Shown one piece after another: positions 26,344 through 34,529 of a DNA stretch of 64,000 bases (its first letter is position 1; each line of letters starts with the position of its first letter). The position numbers and the translations under genes were made by a program. The stretch is from the NCBI RefSeq assembly GCF_000427785.1, contig NZ_ATYR01000034.1:1-64000 (forward strand), written 5' to 3'. The stretch comes from Massilia alkalitolerans DSM 17462. Its GTDB lineage: Bacteria; Pseudomonadota; Gammaproteobacteria; Burkholderiales; Burkholderiaceae_D. A model generated the notes under the pieces. It did not search any database, had not been told where the DNA came from, and saw nothing but the letters and a program-made list of their open reading frames with translations.

Positions 26344-27690
26344 ATGCAAGTCCGCTTTGCCCCCGTCCTCTGCCTTGCCGCCGCGCTCACGCTGAGCCTC
26401 GATGCGTCCGCCCAGATCGGCAAGCGCTTCCCGTCCGAACGCAAGCTCGTCAAGGATCCGGTGACCGGCACCATGCTCACTTTCCTGACCAGCAAGCCAC
26501 ACGGCGACTCGAAGATCTACCCGACTCACCCGCAATGGACCTCGGACGGCAAGTGGCTGGTGTTCCGCTCGCGCCTGGCCGGCAGCGAAGCGGTGGCCGT
26601 AAACGAAGCAACCGGCGACCTGGTGCAGGTGACCGAGGGCGGCTACACCGGCATGCTGAATCTCGCGCAGAAGTCCATGAAGCTGTATTACATGCGCAAG
26701 GCGCCGGACAACGACAAGATCCTGCAGATCGTCGAGACCGACCTGGCGCGCGTCTTTGCCGACAGCGCCGCGGGCCGCATGCAGCCGGCCGCCAGCTACC
26801 AGCGCGTGACCGCCAACCTGCCTCCGGAACTGGAAGCCGGCGGCGACCTGGCCCTGGACGCGGACGAGGAATGGGTCTACTTCAAGGTCGGCCCGGGCCA
26901 GGCGGCCAAGCACCTGGCGCCCGGCACCAAGATCGAGCCTGCCTTCGGCCCGCGCAAGATGGGCGCCGGCCCGCAGGGCATCGCGCGCCTGAACGTCAAG
27001 ACCGGCGAAGTCAAGCACGTGGTCTCGGTGCCCTTCCAGGTCGGCCACATCCAGGCCAACCTGTACAACCCGGGCGAGATCGTGTTCTGCTGGGAGACCG
27101 GCGGCAAGTCGCCGCAGCGCACCTGGACCGTGATGGCGGACGGCAGCGGCCTGCGCCCGCTGTACCCGGAAGCGCCCTACGAATGGGTGACGCACGAGGC
27201 GGTGATCTCGAAGGATGAAGTGGCAATGGCGATCATGGGCCACCGTCCGATCCCGGGCGCGGCCAAGGCAGTGGAAGGCCCCGCCACCGACGTCGGCGGC
27301 GCCAACCCGGGCCAGGACGACGGCTGGGGCCAGACCGGCACCCGCGAAAAGCCGACCGGCCTGGCGATCGTCAACCTGCGCACCCGGCAGATGCAAATCG
27401 TTGGACAGACCCCGTCCGGCAGCGGCCTGTGGCACGTGCATGGTTCCAGCGACGGCCGCTTCGCCGCCGGCGACGACTTCAGCCGCAGCGTCTACCTGAT
27501 CGACCGCAAGACCCGCGAGATGATGATGCTCACCACCGGCCACAAGACCACCGCCGCCGACCACCCGCACCCGACCTTCAGCGCGGACGGCAGCAAGATC
27601 CAGATCCAGTCTGCCATGCTGTCGGAAGACGGCCGCTCGATGAACATCGTCGTGGTGCCGGTTCCCGACGCCTGGCTGAAGCGAAAGTGA
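26344..27690 (+). CDS. Oligogalacturonate lyase-like protein (PL22)
   Basis: 448 residues with a clear signal peptide (cleavage after DASA, about residue 23). The seven-bladed propeller of PL22 is recognisable from THPQWTSDGKWLVFRSR, LWHVHGSSDGRFAAGDD and the final HPHPTFSADGSKI, where conserved His residues coordinate the metal. PL22 enzymes split di- and oligogalacturonates into unsaturated monomers. Classic members such as E. chrysanthemi Ogl are cytoplasmic, whereas this one is exported, like others in Gram-negative pectin loci. TGGAG lies eight bases before the ATG. It is transcribed alone, divergently from the tandem esterase. Confidence 0.88.
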   Translation: MQVRFAPVLCLAAALTLSLDASAQIGKRFPSERKLVKDPVTGTMLTFLTSKPHGDSKIYPTHPQWTSDGKWLVFRSRLAGSEAVAVNEATGDLVQVTEGGYTGMLNLAQKSMKLYYMRKAPDNDKILQIVETDLARVFADSAAGRMQPAASYQRVTANLPPELEAGGDLALDADEEWVYFKVGPGQAAKHLAPGTKIEPAFGPRKMGAGPQGIARLNVKTGEVKHVVSVPFQVGHIQANLYNPGEIVFCWETGGKSPQRTWTVMADGSGLRPLYPEAPYEWVTHEAVISKDEVAMAIMGHRPIPGAAKAVEGPATDVGGANPGQDDGWGQTGTREKPTGLAIVNLRTRQMQIVGQTPSGSGLWHVHGSSDGRFAAGDDFSRSVYLIDRKTREMMMLTTGHKTTAADHPHPTFSADGSKIQIQSAMLSEDGRSMNIVVVPVPDAWLKRK

Positions 27691-28329
27691 TCAGTCGATC
27701 GGCGTGATCGTGATGTTGCGCAGCTCGTAGGGCACGCCCTCGAGCTGGAAGCCGATCCGGCCGGCCGCCGGCTTCACCGCGCTGACGCGGTTCTGCGGCA
27801 CGCCGTTGACGCTCACCTCGATCACGCCGTCGCGCGCCAGGATGTCGGCGCTGTTCCATTCGCCTGCCGGGCGCTCGCTGTCCTGTCCCGTATGGCCTTT
27901 GATGGCTGGGTAGGCGCCCGGCGCCGTCGTGAGCGGCTCGGCGAAGCCCGCCCCTGCCATCGGCAGGATGTCGCCGGCGAATCCGTGCTTGGTCTGCACC
28001 TGCAGGCTGAGCGGCCAGGCGCCATCCTTCGGACCGGACGCTACGTGCAGCAGCACGCCCGCGTTGCCGGGTTTACCCGGCCAGCGCCATTCGACGTGCA
28101 TGCGATAGTTGACATAGCTGGCGCGGGTGGCGATGTAGCCGGCCGGCTTGCCGCTCACCTGGACGACGCCGTCGGCGCCGCGTGACCAGACGGTCGACGG
28201 GTCGACGCCCGGGGCGCTCACCAGTTCAAGTTCACCGGCGCCGTCGAACGGACGCACGCCCTGGGTGGCGCAGCCGGCCAGCAGGGCGAGGGATGCGAAA
28301 ATACTGCAAAGTTCAGTTAGCTTTACCAT
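27691..28329 (-). CDS. DUF1080 (3-keto-disaccharide hydrolase-like) lipoprotein
   Basis: 212 residues from the ATG at 28329, giving a compact lipoprotein signal (LAGC, Cys20). The concanavalin-like fold of DUF1080 is seen in YVNYRMHVEWRWPG, GNAGVLLHVAS and GEWNSADILARDG. DUF1080 includes 3-keto-glycoside hydrolases and carbohydrate-binding proteins; which it is here is unknown. Its start lies only 13 bases from the divergent esterase start, so its promoter must lie within that gene. No good ribosome site is visible. Further upstream in-frame ATGs are in the antisense of the esterase and less likely. Confidence 0.72.
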   Translation of the reverse strand: MVKLTELCSIFASLALLAGCATQGVRPFDGAGELELVSAPGVDPSTVWSRGADGVVQVSGKPAGYIATRASYVNYRMHVEWRWPGKPGNAGVLLHVASGPKDGAWPLSLQVQTKHGFAGDILPMAGAGFAEPLTTAPGAYPAIKGHTGQDSERPAGEWNSADILARDGVIEVSVNGVPQNRVSAVKPAAGRIGFQLEGVPYELRNITITPID

Positions 28330-28342
28330 AAGAGGATATTCC

Positions 28343-29284
28343 ATGAATGAAAACAGGAGACGCACGATGACGCAGCTGGCTGCCGGCCTCGCGCTCACGA
28401 CGTTTGGATCCTTGCCCGCCATCGCTGCAGGACCGCTGGTGCTGCCCCTGTGGCCGGAAGGCGTGCCCGACGCCAAACCCGGACTCGGGCCCAACAAGGT
28501 GGACGAGGATGGCCGCACTACCAACATCACCGAGCCGAGCTTGACCGTCTACCCGGCGGCGGTGGACCGGCCGAACGGCACCGCGGTCATCATCTGCCCG
28601 GGCGGCGGCTACGTTCGCCAGTCGACCCGGCGCGAGGGCGAGCAGTACGCGCATTGGCTCAGCACCCTGGGTATCACCAGCTTTGTCCTGACCTACCGCC
28701 AGCAGGAATTCGGCCACCCCGCGCCGCTGCGCGACGTGCTGCGCGCGGTGCGCCTGGTGCGCTCGCAGGCGGCGCGCTTCAAGGTCCAGCCGGACCGCAT
28801 CGGCGTGATGGGCAGCTCGGCCGGCGGGCACCTGGCCGCCACGGCGGGCACCCTGTACGAGCATCCGCTCGGACGCACCGGCGCGGAACTGGACAAGCTG
28901 AGCGCGCGACCGGACTTCCTGATGCTGATGTACCCGGTGATCGCGATGGAGGGACCGGCGGTGCATGCGGGTTCGCGCAAGGCGCTGCTGGGGGCCTCGC
29001 CGTCCGCCGCAGACCTGGCATTGATGTCGCCTGAGCGCCAGGTGACGGCGCAAACGCCGCCCACGCTGCTGATCCACACCCAGGCCGACCAGGCGGTGCC
29101 GGTCGAGAACAGCATCCTGTTCTACCAGGCGCTCACCCGCCACAAGGTGCCGGCGGAGATGTATTTGTTCGAACAGGGGTCGCACGGGATGGGGATGCGG
29201 GATGGGCTGGGGACGGCATCCGGCTGGCCGCGGCGCGCGGAGGAGTGGTTGAAGATGCGTGGGTTGCTTGATCGCGCGAAGTGA
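28343..29284 (+). CDS. Alpha/beta-hydrolase esterase (acetyl-xylan/pectin esterase-like), secreted
   Basis: 313 residues. The chosen ATG has AGAGG upstream and gives a signal peptide with a positive start (NENRRR) and cleavage after AIAA. An ATG eight codons later has an even better AGGAG, but its signal would lack basic residues. The alpha/beta-hydrolase core has an oxyanion loop CPGGGY, the nucleophile Ser159 in GSSAGG, an Asp in HTQADQAVP and a His in GSHGMGM. Relatives are acetyl-xylan or general sugar acetyl esterases. In this locus a pectin or hemicellulose deacetylase is plausible. Confidence 0.8.
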   Translation: MNENRRRTMTQLAAGLALTTFGSLPAIAAGPLVLPLWPEGVPDAKPGLGPNKVDEDGRTTNITEPSLTVYPAAVDRPNGTAVIICPGGGYVRQSTRREGEQYAHWLSTLGITSFVLTYRQQEFGHPAPLRDVLRAVRLVRSQAARFKVQPDRIGVMGSSAGGHLAATAGTLYEHPLGRTGAELDKLSARPDFLMLMYPVIAMEGPAVHAGSRKALLGASPSAADLALMSPERQVTAQTPPTLLIHTQADQAVPVENSILFYQALTRHKVPAEMYLFEQGSHGMGMRDGLGTASGWPRRAEEWLKMRGLLDRAK

Positions 29285-29331
29285 GGCTACGCGAGTTAGG
29301 GTAGCGCTTGAACGTGGCCGCGCCCTCAGCA

Positions 29332-29419
29332 CGTCATCCCCGCGCAGGCGGGGATCCAGGTTCTCTCTGCGCAGTCGAAACGCACGCAAACTTGGATTCC
29401 CGCCTTCGCGGGAATGACG
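29332..29419. repeat. REP-like inverted repeat (GTCATCCCCGC...GCGGGAATGAC)
   Basis: Two arms of about 30 bases, 29332-29362 and 29388-29419, are inverted to each other. Each holds its own small GC hairpin (CCCCGC/GCGGGG; CCCGC/GCGGG). This is the widespread proteobacterial REP-type intergenic repeat. It lies between the convergent esterase and rhaM genes. Confidence 0.75.
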
Positions 29420-29457
29420 GTCTTTAAGCTGACTCAAATAATCGAATTGGTGGCGGA

Positions 29458-29778
29458 TCAAGCCAGGTGGAACACCTGCTTCAGCGGCCACTCCTTCGGC
29501 CGGTTCCCCGGCTCGACCTCCATCAAGTCCGCCATGTAGTCCCACCAGCGCTTCATCACCGGATGCTCCGGCAGCGGCCCGAGCTCGTGCCCCGGACGCA
29601 GCTTCATGACCGCGAACAGGTCCAGCGTCTCTTCGTCCAGGAAGATCGAATAATCGTGGATCCCTGCCCCCTGCAACAGCGCGGCCAGGTCCGGCCAGAT
29701 CTCGTCGTGGCGGCGGCGGTATTCTTCCTCGTTGCCCGGCTTGAGTTTCATCCGGAATGCGCGAGTCGTGATGCTCAT
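29458..29778 (-). CDS. rhaM: L-rhamnose mutarotase
   Basis: 106 residues, cytosolic, the normal length. The family landmarks are RAFRMKLKPGNEEEYRRRHDEIWPDL with the catalytic His24, then DYSIFLD, LFAVMKL and the final MKRWWDYMADLM. It interconverts alpha- and beta-L-rhamnopyranose to feed the isomerase. GGAG lies five bases before the ATG; the frame is open further upstream only through rhaI antisense. A Rho-independent terminator sits between rhaI and rhaM, so rhaM expression depends on read-through or a local promoter. Confidence 0.93.
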   Translation of the reverse strand: MSITTRAFRMKLKPGNEEEYRRRHDEIWPDLAALLQGAGIHDYSIFLDEETLDLFAVMKLRPGHELGPLPEHPVMKRWWDYMADLMEVEPGNRPKEWPLKQVFHLA

Positions 29779-29796
29779 CTCTTCTCCTGCTTCTCT

Positions 29797-29825
29797 AAAA
29801 AAATGGCGTCCCCGAAGGGACGCCA
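29797..29825 (-). terminator. Intra-operon terminator between rhaI and rhaM
   Basis: A 9-bp perfect stem (29804-29812 with 29817-29825) and a CGAA/UUCG tetraloop are followed on the minus strand by seven U (29797-29803). UUCG-type loops make very stable terminators. It begins ten bases past the rhaI stop and ends 18 bases before the rhaM start codon. Confidence 0.9.
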
Positions 29826-29834
29826 CAACCAGGA

Positions 29835-31130
29835 TCAGACGATGCCGCTGCTGCTTGCGCCGGCCTTGGCCGGACGGGCGCTGGCGACGCGGTCGCGGTA
29901 GCCGCTGGCGCGGTAGGCGGCCACCGGATCGGCAGCGCCACCCGCGCGTACGCGGGCCATGGCCAGGATCGGGCCGACGTCGGTGCGGAAGGCGCGCTTC
30001 AGGCACTGGGCCGCCTGCAGCACGTCGTTCTGCTCCTGCAGCGAGGCCAGCTCGCTGCGGTCGACCAGGGCCGACTGCACGAACGAGCGCTGCACTTCCA
30101 CCGCGCTGCTCATCAGGCTTTCGATCGGATCGGTCACGTTGTGCGACTGGTCCAGCATGTAGGCCGGCTTGAAGCCCGGGCCTTCGCGCAGGGCCGCATC
30201 GGCCAGCTCGTTAAAGACCAGGAACAGCTGGAACGGGTTGATCGAGCCCGAATCCAGGTCGTCGTCGCCGTACTTGCTGTCGTTGAAGTGGAAGCCGCCG
30301 AGCTTGCCGAACTGCGCCAGGCGCGCCACGATCATCTCGATGTTGGTATTCGGTGCATGGTGACCCAGGTCGACCAGGCACTTGGCCTTCGGGCCGAGGG
30401 TGGTGGCGCAGGCGAAGCTCGTGCCCCAGTCGGCGATGGTGGTGGCGTAAAACGCGGGCTCGAACAGCTTGTGCTCGATGAAGATGTTCCAGTCGTCCGG
30501 CAGCGCGGCGTAGATCTGGCGCATGCTTTCCAGGTAGCGTTCCAGCGCACCGCGCAGGTTGCTCTGTCCCGGGAAGTTGGCGCCGTCGCCGACCCAGACG
30601 GTCAGTGCCTTGGAACCGAGCGCCTGGCCCAGTTCGATGCATTCGATATTGTGGGCCACTGCCTGGGCGCGTGCCTGGGCGTTGTTGGCGGTCAGGCTGC
30701 CGTATTTATACGTGTGTTCCTGGCCGACCTGGTCCTGGAAGGTGTTCGAGTTGACGGCGTCGAAACCCAGGCCCAGTTCTTCCGCGACGCCGCGCAGTTC
30801 GGACGTGTCGCTCGGTTTGTCCCACGGGAAGTGCAGCGACACGGCCGGGGTGGCGCGGGTCAGCTGGTTGATCACGCCGCAGTCTTCCAGCTTCTCGACC
30901 ACGTTGCGCGGCTCGCCGCGGCCCGGGAAGCGCGCGAAGCGCGTGCCGCCGGTGCCGGCGCCCCAGCTCGGGACCGCCACTTCGAAGGTCTGCGCCAGTG
31001 CGGTCAGTTTGTCGATGTCCAGGCCGCGGCGCGACAGCACGCCGCCCAGGGCGTCGTAGTCAGCCTGCAGATTGGCTTCCAGTTTGGCGTTCTGGTCTTG
31101 CACCAGGCCGGCGTCGATCAGGTGTTTCAT
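29835..31130 (-). CDS. rhaI: L-rhamnose isomerase, RhaI type
   Basis: 431 residues. This is the Pseudomonas/Rhizobium-type isomerase, distinct from E. coli RhaA. The xylose-isomerase-like TIM barrel is marked by SLHFPWDKP, FDAVNSNTFQDQ, IFIEHKLFEPAFY, LVDLGHHAPNTNIE and GGFHFNDSKYGDDDLDSG, the last two carrying metal-binding His and Asp residues. It converts L-rhamnose to L-rhamnulose. The start at 31130 is preceded by AAGGAG at six bases, preferred over an ATG five codons earlier. It follows rhaD in the same direction by 57 bases. Confidence 0.94.
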   Translation of the reverse strand: MKHLIDAGLVQDQNAKLEANLQADYDALGGVLSRRGLDIDKLTALAQTFEVAVPSWGAGTGGTRFARFPGRGEPRNVVEKLEDCGVINQLTRATPAVSLHFPWDKPSDTSELRGVAEELGLGFDAVNSNTFQDQVGQEHTYKYGSLTANNAQARAQAVAHNIECIELGQALGSKALTVWVGDGANFPGQSNLRGALERYLESMRQIYAALPDDWNIFIEHKLFEPAFYATTIADWGTSFACATTLGPKAKCLVDLGHHAPNTNIEMIVARLAQFGKLGGFHFNDSKYGDDDLDSGSINPFQLFLVFNELADAALREGPGFKPAYMLDQSHNVTDPIESLMSSAVEVQRSFVQSALVDRSELASLQEQNDVLQAAQCLKRAFRTDVGPILAMARVRAGGAADPVAAYRASGYRDRVASARPAKAGASSSGIV

Positions 31131-31187
31131 GCGTGTCTCCTTCATGCTGCGCTAGTGGACGATATGCCCGCTGCGCAGCCTTCTATT

Positions 31188-33296
31188 TTAGCGGGTGAAT
31201 GCCCCGGCGTTGCCGGCATCGACGTTCAGGATGTTGCCGGTGCTCTTGCCCGACTTGTCGCTGGCGAAGAAGTAGACGGCTTCGGCGATGTCTTCCGGCA
31301 GAACGCTCAGTTTCAGCATCGAGCGCTTGCGGTAGAACTCTTCGATGTCGTCGGTGCCGATCTTGTTCGATGCGGCGCGCTCTTCCTTCCACTTGCCGTC
31401 CCAGATGCGCGAACCCTTGATGACCGCGTCCGGGTTGACGACGTTGACGCGGATGCCGTGCTCGGCGCCTTCCAGCGCGATGCAGCGTGCCAGGTGCAGT
31501 TCGGCCGCCTTGGCGGTGCAGTAGGCCGATGCGCCGGCCGATGCGACCAGGCCGTTCTTGCTGCCCACGAAGACCATGCTGCCGCCCAGCTTCTGCTGCT
31601 TCATGATCTGGAAGGCGCTGCGGCTGACCAGGAAGTAGCCGGTGACCAGGATGTCCTGGTTGCGCTTCCAGATGTCGAGCGTGGTTTCGTCCAGCGGCGC
31701 GGCCGAGGCAATGCCGGCGTTCGACACCAGGAGGTCGACGCCACCGAAACGCAGGGCGGTATCGGCCAGCACCTGGGCGACGTCTTCCTCGCTGGTGATG
31801 TTGCCGCGCACGACAGCGACGTTGTCCTTGCCCGCCACCTTGCTCAGGTCCTGCTGGGCAGCGGCCAGGGCTTCGCTGTCGATGTCGGTCACCATCACGC
31901 AGGCGCCTTCCTGCAGCAGCTGGCGGGCGACCGCCTGGCCGATGCCGCCGGCGCCGCCGGTCACCAGGGCGATGCGGCCGGCCAGGCTCTTCGGCTTGGG
32001 CATGCGCTGCAGCTTGGCTTCCTCGAGCAGCCAGTATTCGATGTCGAAGGCTTCCTGCTCCGGCAGGCCGACGTAGCTGTCGACGCCGTTCGCGCCGCGC
32101 ATCACGTTGATCGCGTTGACGTAGAACTCGCCGGCGATGCGGGCGGTTGCCTTGTCCTTGGCGAAGGACAGCATGCCGACGCCCGGGATCAGGTAGATGA
32201 TCGGGTTGGCGTCGCGGATCTTCGGGCTGTTGGAACGCTTGCAGCGCTCGTAGTAGGCGGTGTAGTCGGCGCGGTAGTCGCTCAGTGCCTGGTCCAGGCC
32301 GGCGACTAGACGCTCGAAGTCCGGCGCTGCCGGATCGAAGTCCAGCACCATCGGGCGGATCTTGGTGCGCAGGAAGTGGTCAGGGCAGGAGGTGCCGAGG
32401 GCCGCCAGCGGCGCCAGGTCCTGCGAGTTGACGAATTCCAGCACGGCGTCGCTGTCGTCGAAGTGGCCCAGCTTGTACTCGTCCTGGCTGATCTTGCCGC
32501 GCAGGAGGGGCATCAGGCGGGCTGCCAGGGCGGCGCGCTCGGCCGAGGGTAGTGCCTGCTTGGCCTGGCCGCCGAACACCGGCTGCTGGATGTTCGCAGC
32601 CAGCCAATCCTCGGCGCGCTTGATGATCGCCAGCGTGGTTTCGTAGCACGACTTCGAGGTGTCGCCCCAGGTGAACAGGCCGTGGCCTTCCAGGATGATG
32701 CCCTTCAGTTCCGGGTTCTCTTGCGACACCTGTTCCAGCTTCAGGCCCAGGTCGTAGCCCGGACGCTGCCACGGCAGCCAGCCCAGTTCACCTTCGAAGA
32801 TCTTGGCGGTCAGTTCGCGGCTGTTCTTGCAGGCGGCGATCGCGATGCACGAATCCGGGTGCATGTGGTCGACGTGCTTGTGGGCGATGTAGGCGTGCAG
32901 CGGGGTGTCGATGCTGGCCGCGCGCGGATTCAGGTTGAAGGTGCAGTGCGGCAGGTAGCCGACCATCTCGTCTTCGTGCTCCAGGCCGCGGTAGCGCCCT
33001 TTCAGGGCCTGCAGCTTGTCCATGTACAGGGTCGAGAAACCGTCCATCTTGATCGAACCCAGGTCGCCGCCCGAGCCCTTCACCCACAGCACCTCGACCT
33101 GCTGGCCCGAGAGCGGGTCGGTCATCGTGACCTTGGCCGAGGTATTACCGCCGCCGAAATTGGTAATGCGCAGGTCCGAACCCAGCAGGTTTGAACGGTA
33201 CAGCAACAGTTCCGGCTCGCTCATGTTCGCGGCCACACCGTCGTCCCAGCGCGAAGTGATTGCTTCGCGTTGTTTCGTTTCGCTCATTGCGCCCAT
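31188..33296 (-). CDS. rhaD: Bifunctional rhamnulose-1-phosphate aldolase / short-chain dehydrogenase
   Basis: 702 residues. Residues about 1-420 are a class II aldolase (AraD/FucA-like), with the zinc histidines in HKHVDHMHPD at 139-148 and HGLFTWG near 205. Residues about 437-702 are a Rossmann SDR domain with TGGAGGIG at 446-453, SNAG near 525 and the YxxxK pair Tyr592/Lys596. The aldolase yields DHAP and L-lactaldehyde. The fused dehydrogenase is thought to process lactaldehyde, but its exact reaction is less certain. Of two nearby ATGs the first (33296) has GGAG at nine bases. It heads the rhaD-rhaI-rhaM operon. Confidence 0.92.
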   Translation of the reverse strand: MGAMSETKQREAITSRWDDGVAANMSEPELLLYRSNLLGSDLRITNFGGGNTSAKVTMTDPLSGQQVEVLWVKGSGGDLGSIKMDGFSTLYMDKLQALKGRYRGLEHEDEMVGYLPHCTFNLNPRAASIDTPLHAYIAHKHVDHMHPDSCIAIAACKNSRELTAKIFEGELGWLPWQRPGYDLGLKLEQVSQENPELKGIILEGHGLFTWGDTSKSCYETTLAIIKRAEDWLAANIQQPVFGGQAKQALPSAERAALAARLMPLLRGKISQDEYKLGHFDDSDAVLEFVNSQDLAPLAALGTSCPDHFLRTKIRPMVLDFDPAAPDFERLVAGLDQALSDYRADYTAYYERCKRSNSPKIRDANPIIYLIPGVGMLSFAKDKATARIAGEFYVNAINVMRGANGVDSYVGLPEQEAFDIEYWLLEEAKLQRMPKPKSLAGRIALVTGGAGGIGQAVARQLLQEGACVMVTDIDSEALAAAQQDLSKVAGKDNVAVVRGNITSEEDVAQVLADTALRFGGVDLLVSNAGIASAAPLDETTLDIWKRNQDILVTGYFLVSRSAFQIMKQQKLGGSMVFVGSKNGLVASAGASAYCTAKAAELHLARCIALEGAEHGIRVNVVNPDAVIKGSRIWDGKWKEERAASNKIGTDDIEEFYRKRSMLKLSVLPEDIAEAVYFFASDKSGKSTGNILNVDAGNAGAFTR

Positions 33297-33396
33297 CAAG
33301 ATATTCTCCAAGTTGATTGTTTTGTCATCGTCCGAGCGGACGATGCGTCTCTCTTCCAATGTCCTGCAACCGCCACGTTCTGCGGCATCGACAGAC

Positions 33397-33450
33397 AGTA
33401 GAAAGCAGCCGGGCAAGGGGTGTCAACGCAGAAATAATCAACTTGCTGAC
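33397..33450 (-). promoter_or_regulatory. rhaD promoter with operator-like element
   Basis: TTGACA (minus strand, 33421-33426), an 18-base spacer and TCTACT (33397-33402) form a plausible sigma-70 promoter. The element ATCA-ACTTGC-TGAC at 33437-33450 is centred 20 bases upstream of the -35. Confidence 0.5.
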
Positions 33451-33514
33451 CAAGTCCCAATCAATCATCGACTTGAGCGAATTGCGCGTTTGTGCGTTGC
33501 AGCGAAGGCAAATA

Positions 33515-33567
33515 ATCAGGCCGTTGATCATTTGGTGATTGACGTTACGCCAGTGCTTGATTAATAC
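33515..33567 (+). promoter_or_regulatory. rhaR/ABC operon promoter with ATCA-N6-TGAT operator
   Basis: TTGACG at 33539-33544, a 17-base spacer and TAATAC at 33562-33567 make a good sigma-70 promoter. The palindrome ATCA-GGCCGT-TGAT at 33515-33528 is centred 20 bases upstream of the -35, mirroring the rhaD side. Confidence 0.6.
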
Positions 33568-33668
33568 TTTTGATACACACCGCGATTCCAGCAGGAACGA
33601 CGGCCGGGCGCCGCAGGCACCCGACATATATGCCGCATTAAAAACAGACGGCTTTCGGAGGAGACAAC

Positions 33669-34529
33669 ATGGTGAATCACAAACGCCGCAAGCGTTTGCT
33701 GAAGCTGCTTGCCGAGCATCAGACGGCAACGGTCCAGCAGCTTGTCGAATGGCTCAACGCATCCCCCGCGACGGTTCGTCGCGACATCAGCTGGCTGGCT
33801 GGCCGCAACCTGCTCACCCGCACCCGCGGCGGCGCCGAGAACCTGCTGCCGAAGACGCGCCAGTTCTCGCTGACCAGCGAGACCTTCCAGAACAACATCC
33901 AATGCTTCGCTGCGCGCAAGCGTGCCATTGCCCGCCATGCGGCCGGCATGTGCACCGACGGCGAAACGATCATCATCAACGGTGGCACCACCACCTTCAT
34001 GATGGCCGAGTTCCTGACCGACAAGCACCTGAAGATCCTCACGAATTCCTTCCTGATGGCCGAACGCCTGCTGGTCTCGAGCGAGAACGAGATCATCGTG
34101 CCGGGCGGCCGCGTGTACCGCGAGCAGAACGTCATCCTCTCGCCTTTCGATAACGACATCACCCAGCACCACTACGCCACCAAGATGTTCATGAGCGTGT
34201 ACGGCCTGTCGCTGCTGGGCCTGATGGAAGCCGATCCGCTGCTGATCCAGGCCGAGAAGCGCCTGATCAGCCAGGCCGAGGAACTGGTCGTGCTGGCCGA
34301 CAGCTCGAAGTTCGCACGCAAGGCCGGCCTGATCCTGTGCGGCCTGGACCGCGTGTCCACCGTCATCACCGATACCAATGCCTCCGACAAGGCCGTGCAG
34401 CTGCTCGAGCAGTACGGCGTGAAGGTGGTCACCGTCGAACCAGACGGCGATCCAATCGCCCAAAACGCCCCGCGCTACAGCGCGCCCTATGACTTGCAGT
34501 CCGCTGCCCTGATGGAGCTTTCCCATTGA
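33669..34529 (+). CDS. rhaR: DeoR/GlpR-family rhamnose regulator
   Basis: 286 residues. An N-terminal winged helix (about 5-60) has VQQLVEWLNASPATVRRDI as the recognition region and TRTRGGAE at its end. The DeoR effector domain follows (INGGTTTFMMAEFL, ILTNSFLMAERL, VLADSSKF). In Rhizobium leguminosarum a DeoR-type regulator heads the same rhamnose transport operon and represses it, and I infer the same role here. It is cotranscribed with rhaS, whose TTG overlaps the TGA. The ATG has GGAGG upstream. The gene name follows that precedent. Confidence 0.85.
   Translation: MVNHKRRKRLLKLLAEHQTATVQQLVEWLNASPATVRRDISWLAGRNLLTRTRGGAENLLPKTRQFSLTSETFQNNIQCFAARKRAIARHAAGMCTDGETIIINGGTTTFMMAEFLTDKHLKILTNSFLMAERLLVSSENEIIVPGGRVYREQNVILSPFDNDITQHHYATKMFMSVYGLSLLGLMEADPLLIQAEKRLISQAEELVVLADSSKFARKAGLILCGLDRVSTVITDTNASDKAVQLLEQYGVKVVTVEPDGDPIAQNAPRYSAPYDLQSAALMELSH

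Larger units (their letters stand above)
33297..33668. other. 372-base divergent rhaD / rhaR control region
   Basis: Holds two facing sigma-70-like promoters and two copies of an AATAATCA-N6-TGAY element, each centred 20 bases upstream of its -35 (listed separately). Several further TGATT/AATCA half-sites lie between 33467 and 33540. No gene is seen; short frames through it are shadows. Confidence 0.65.

Noticed and set aside
30141..32309. Plus-strand open frame of about 720 codons opposite rhaI/rhaD
   Set aside because: Antisense shadow of two genes with clear family identity.
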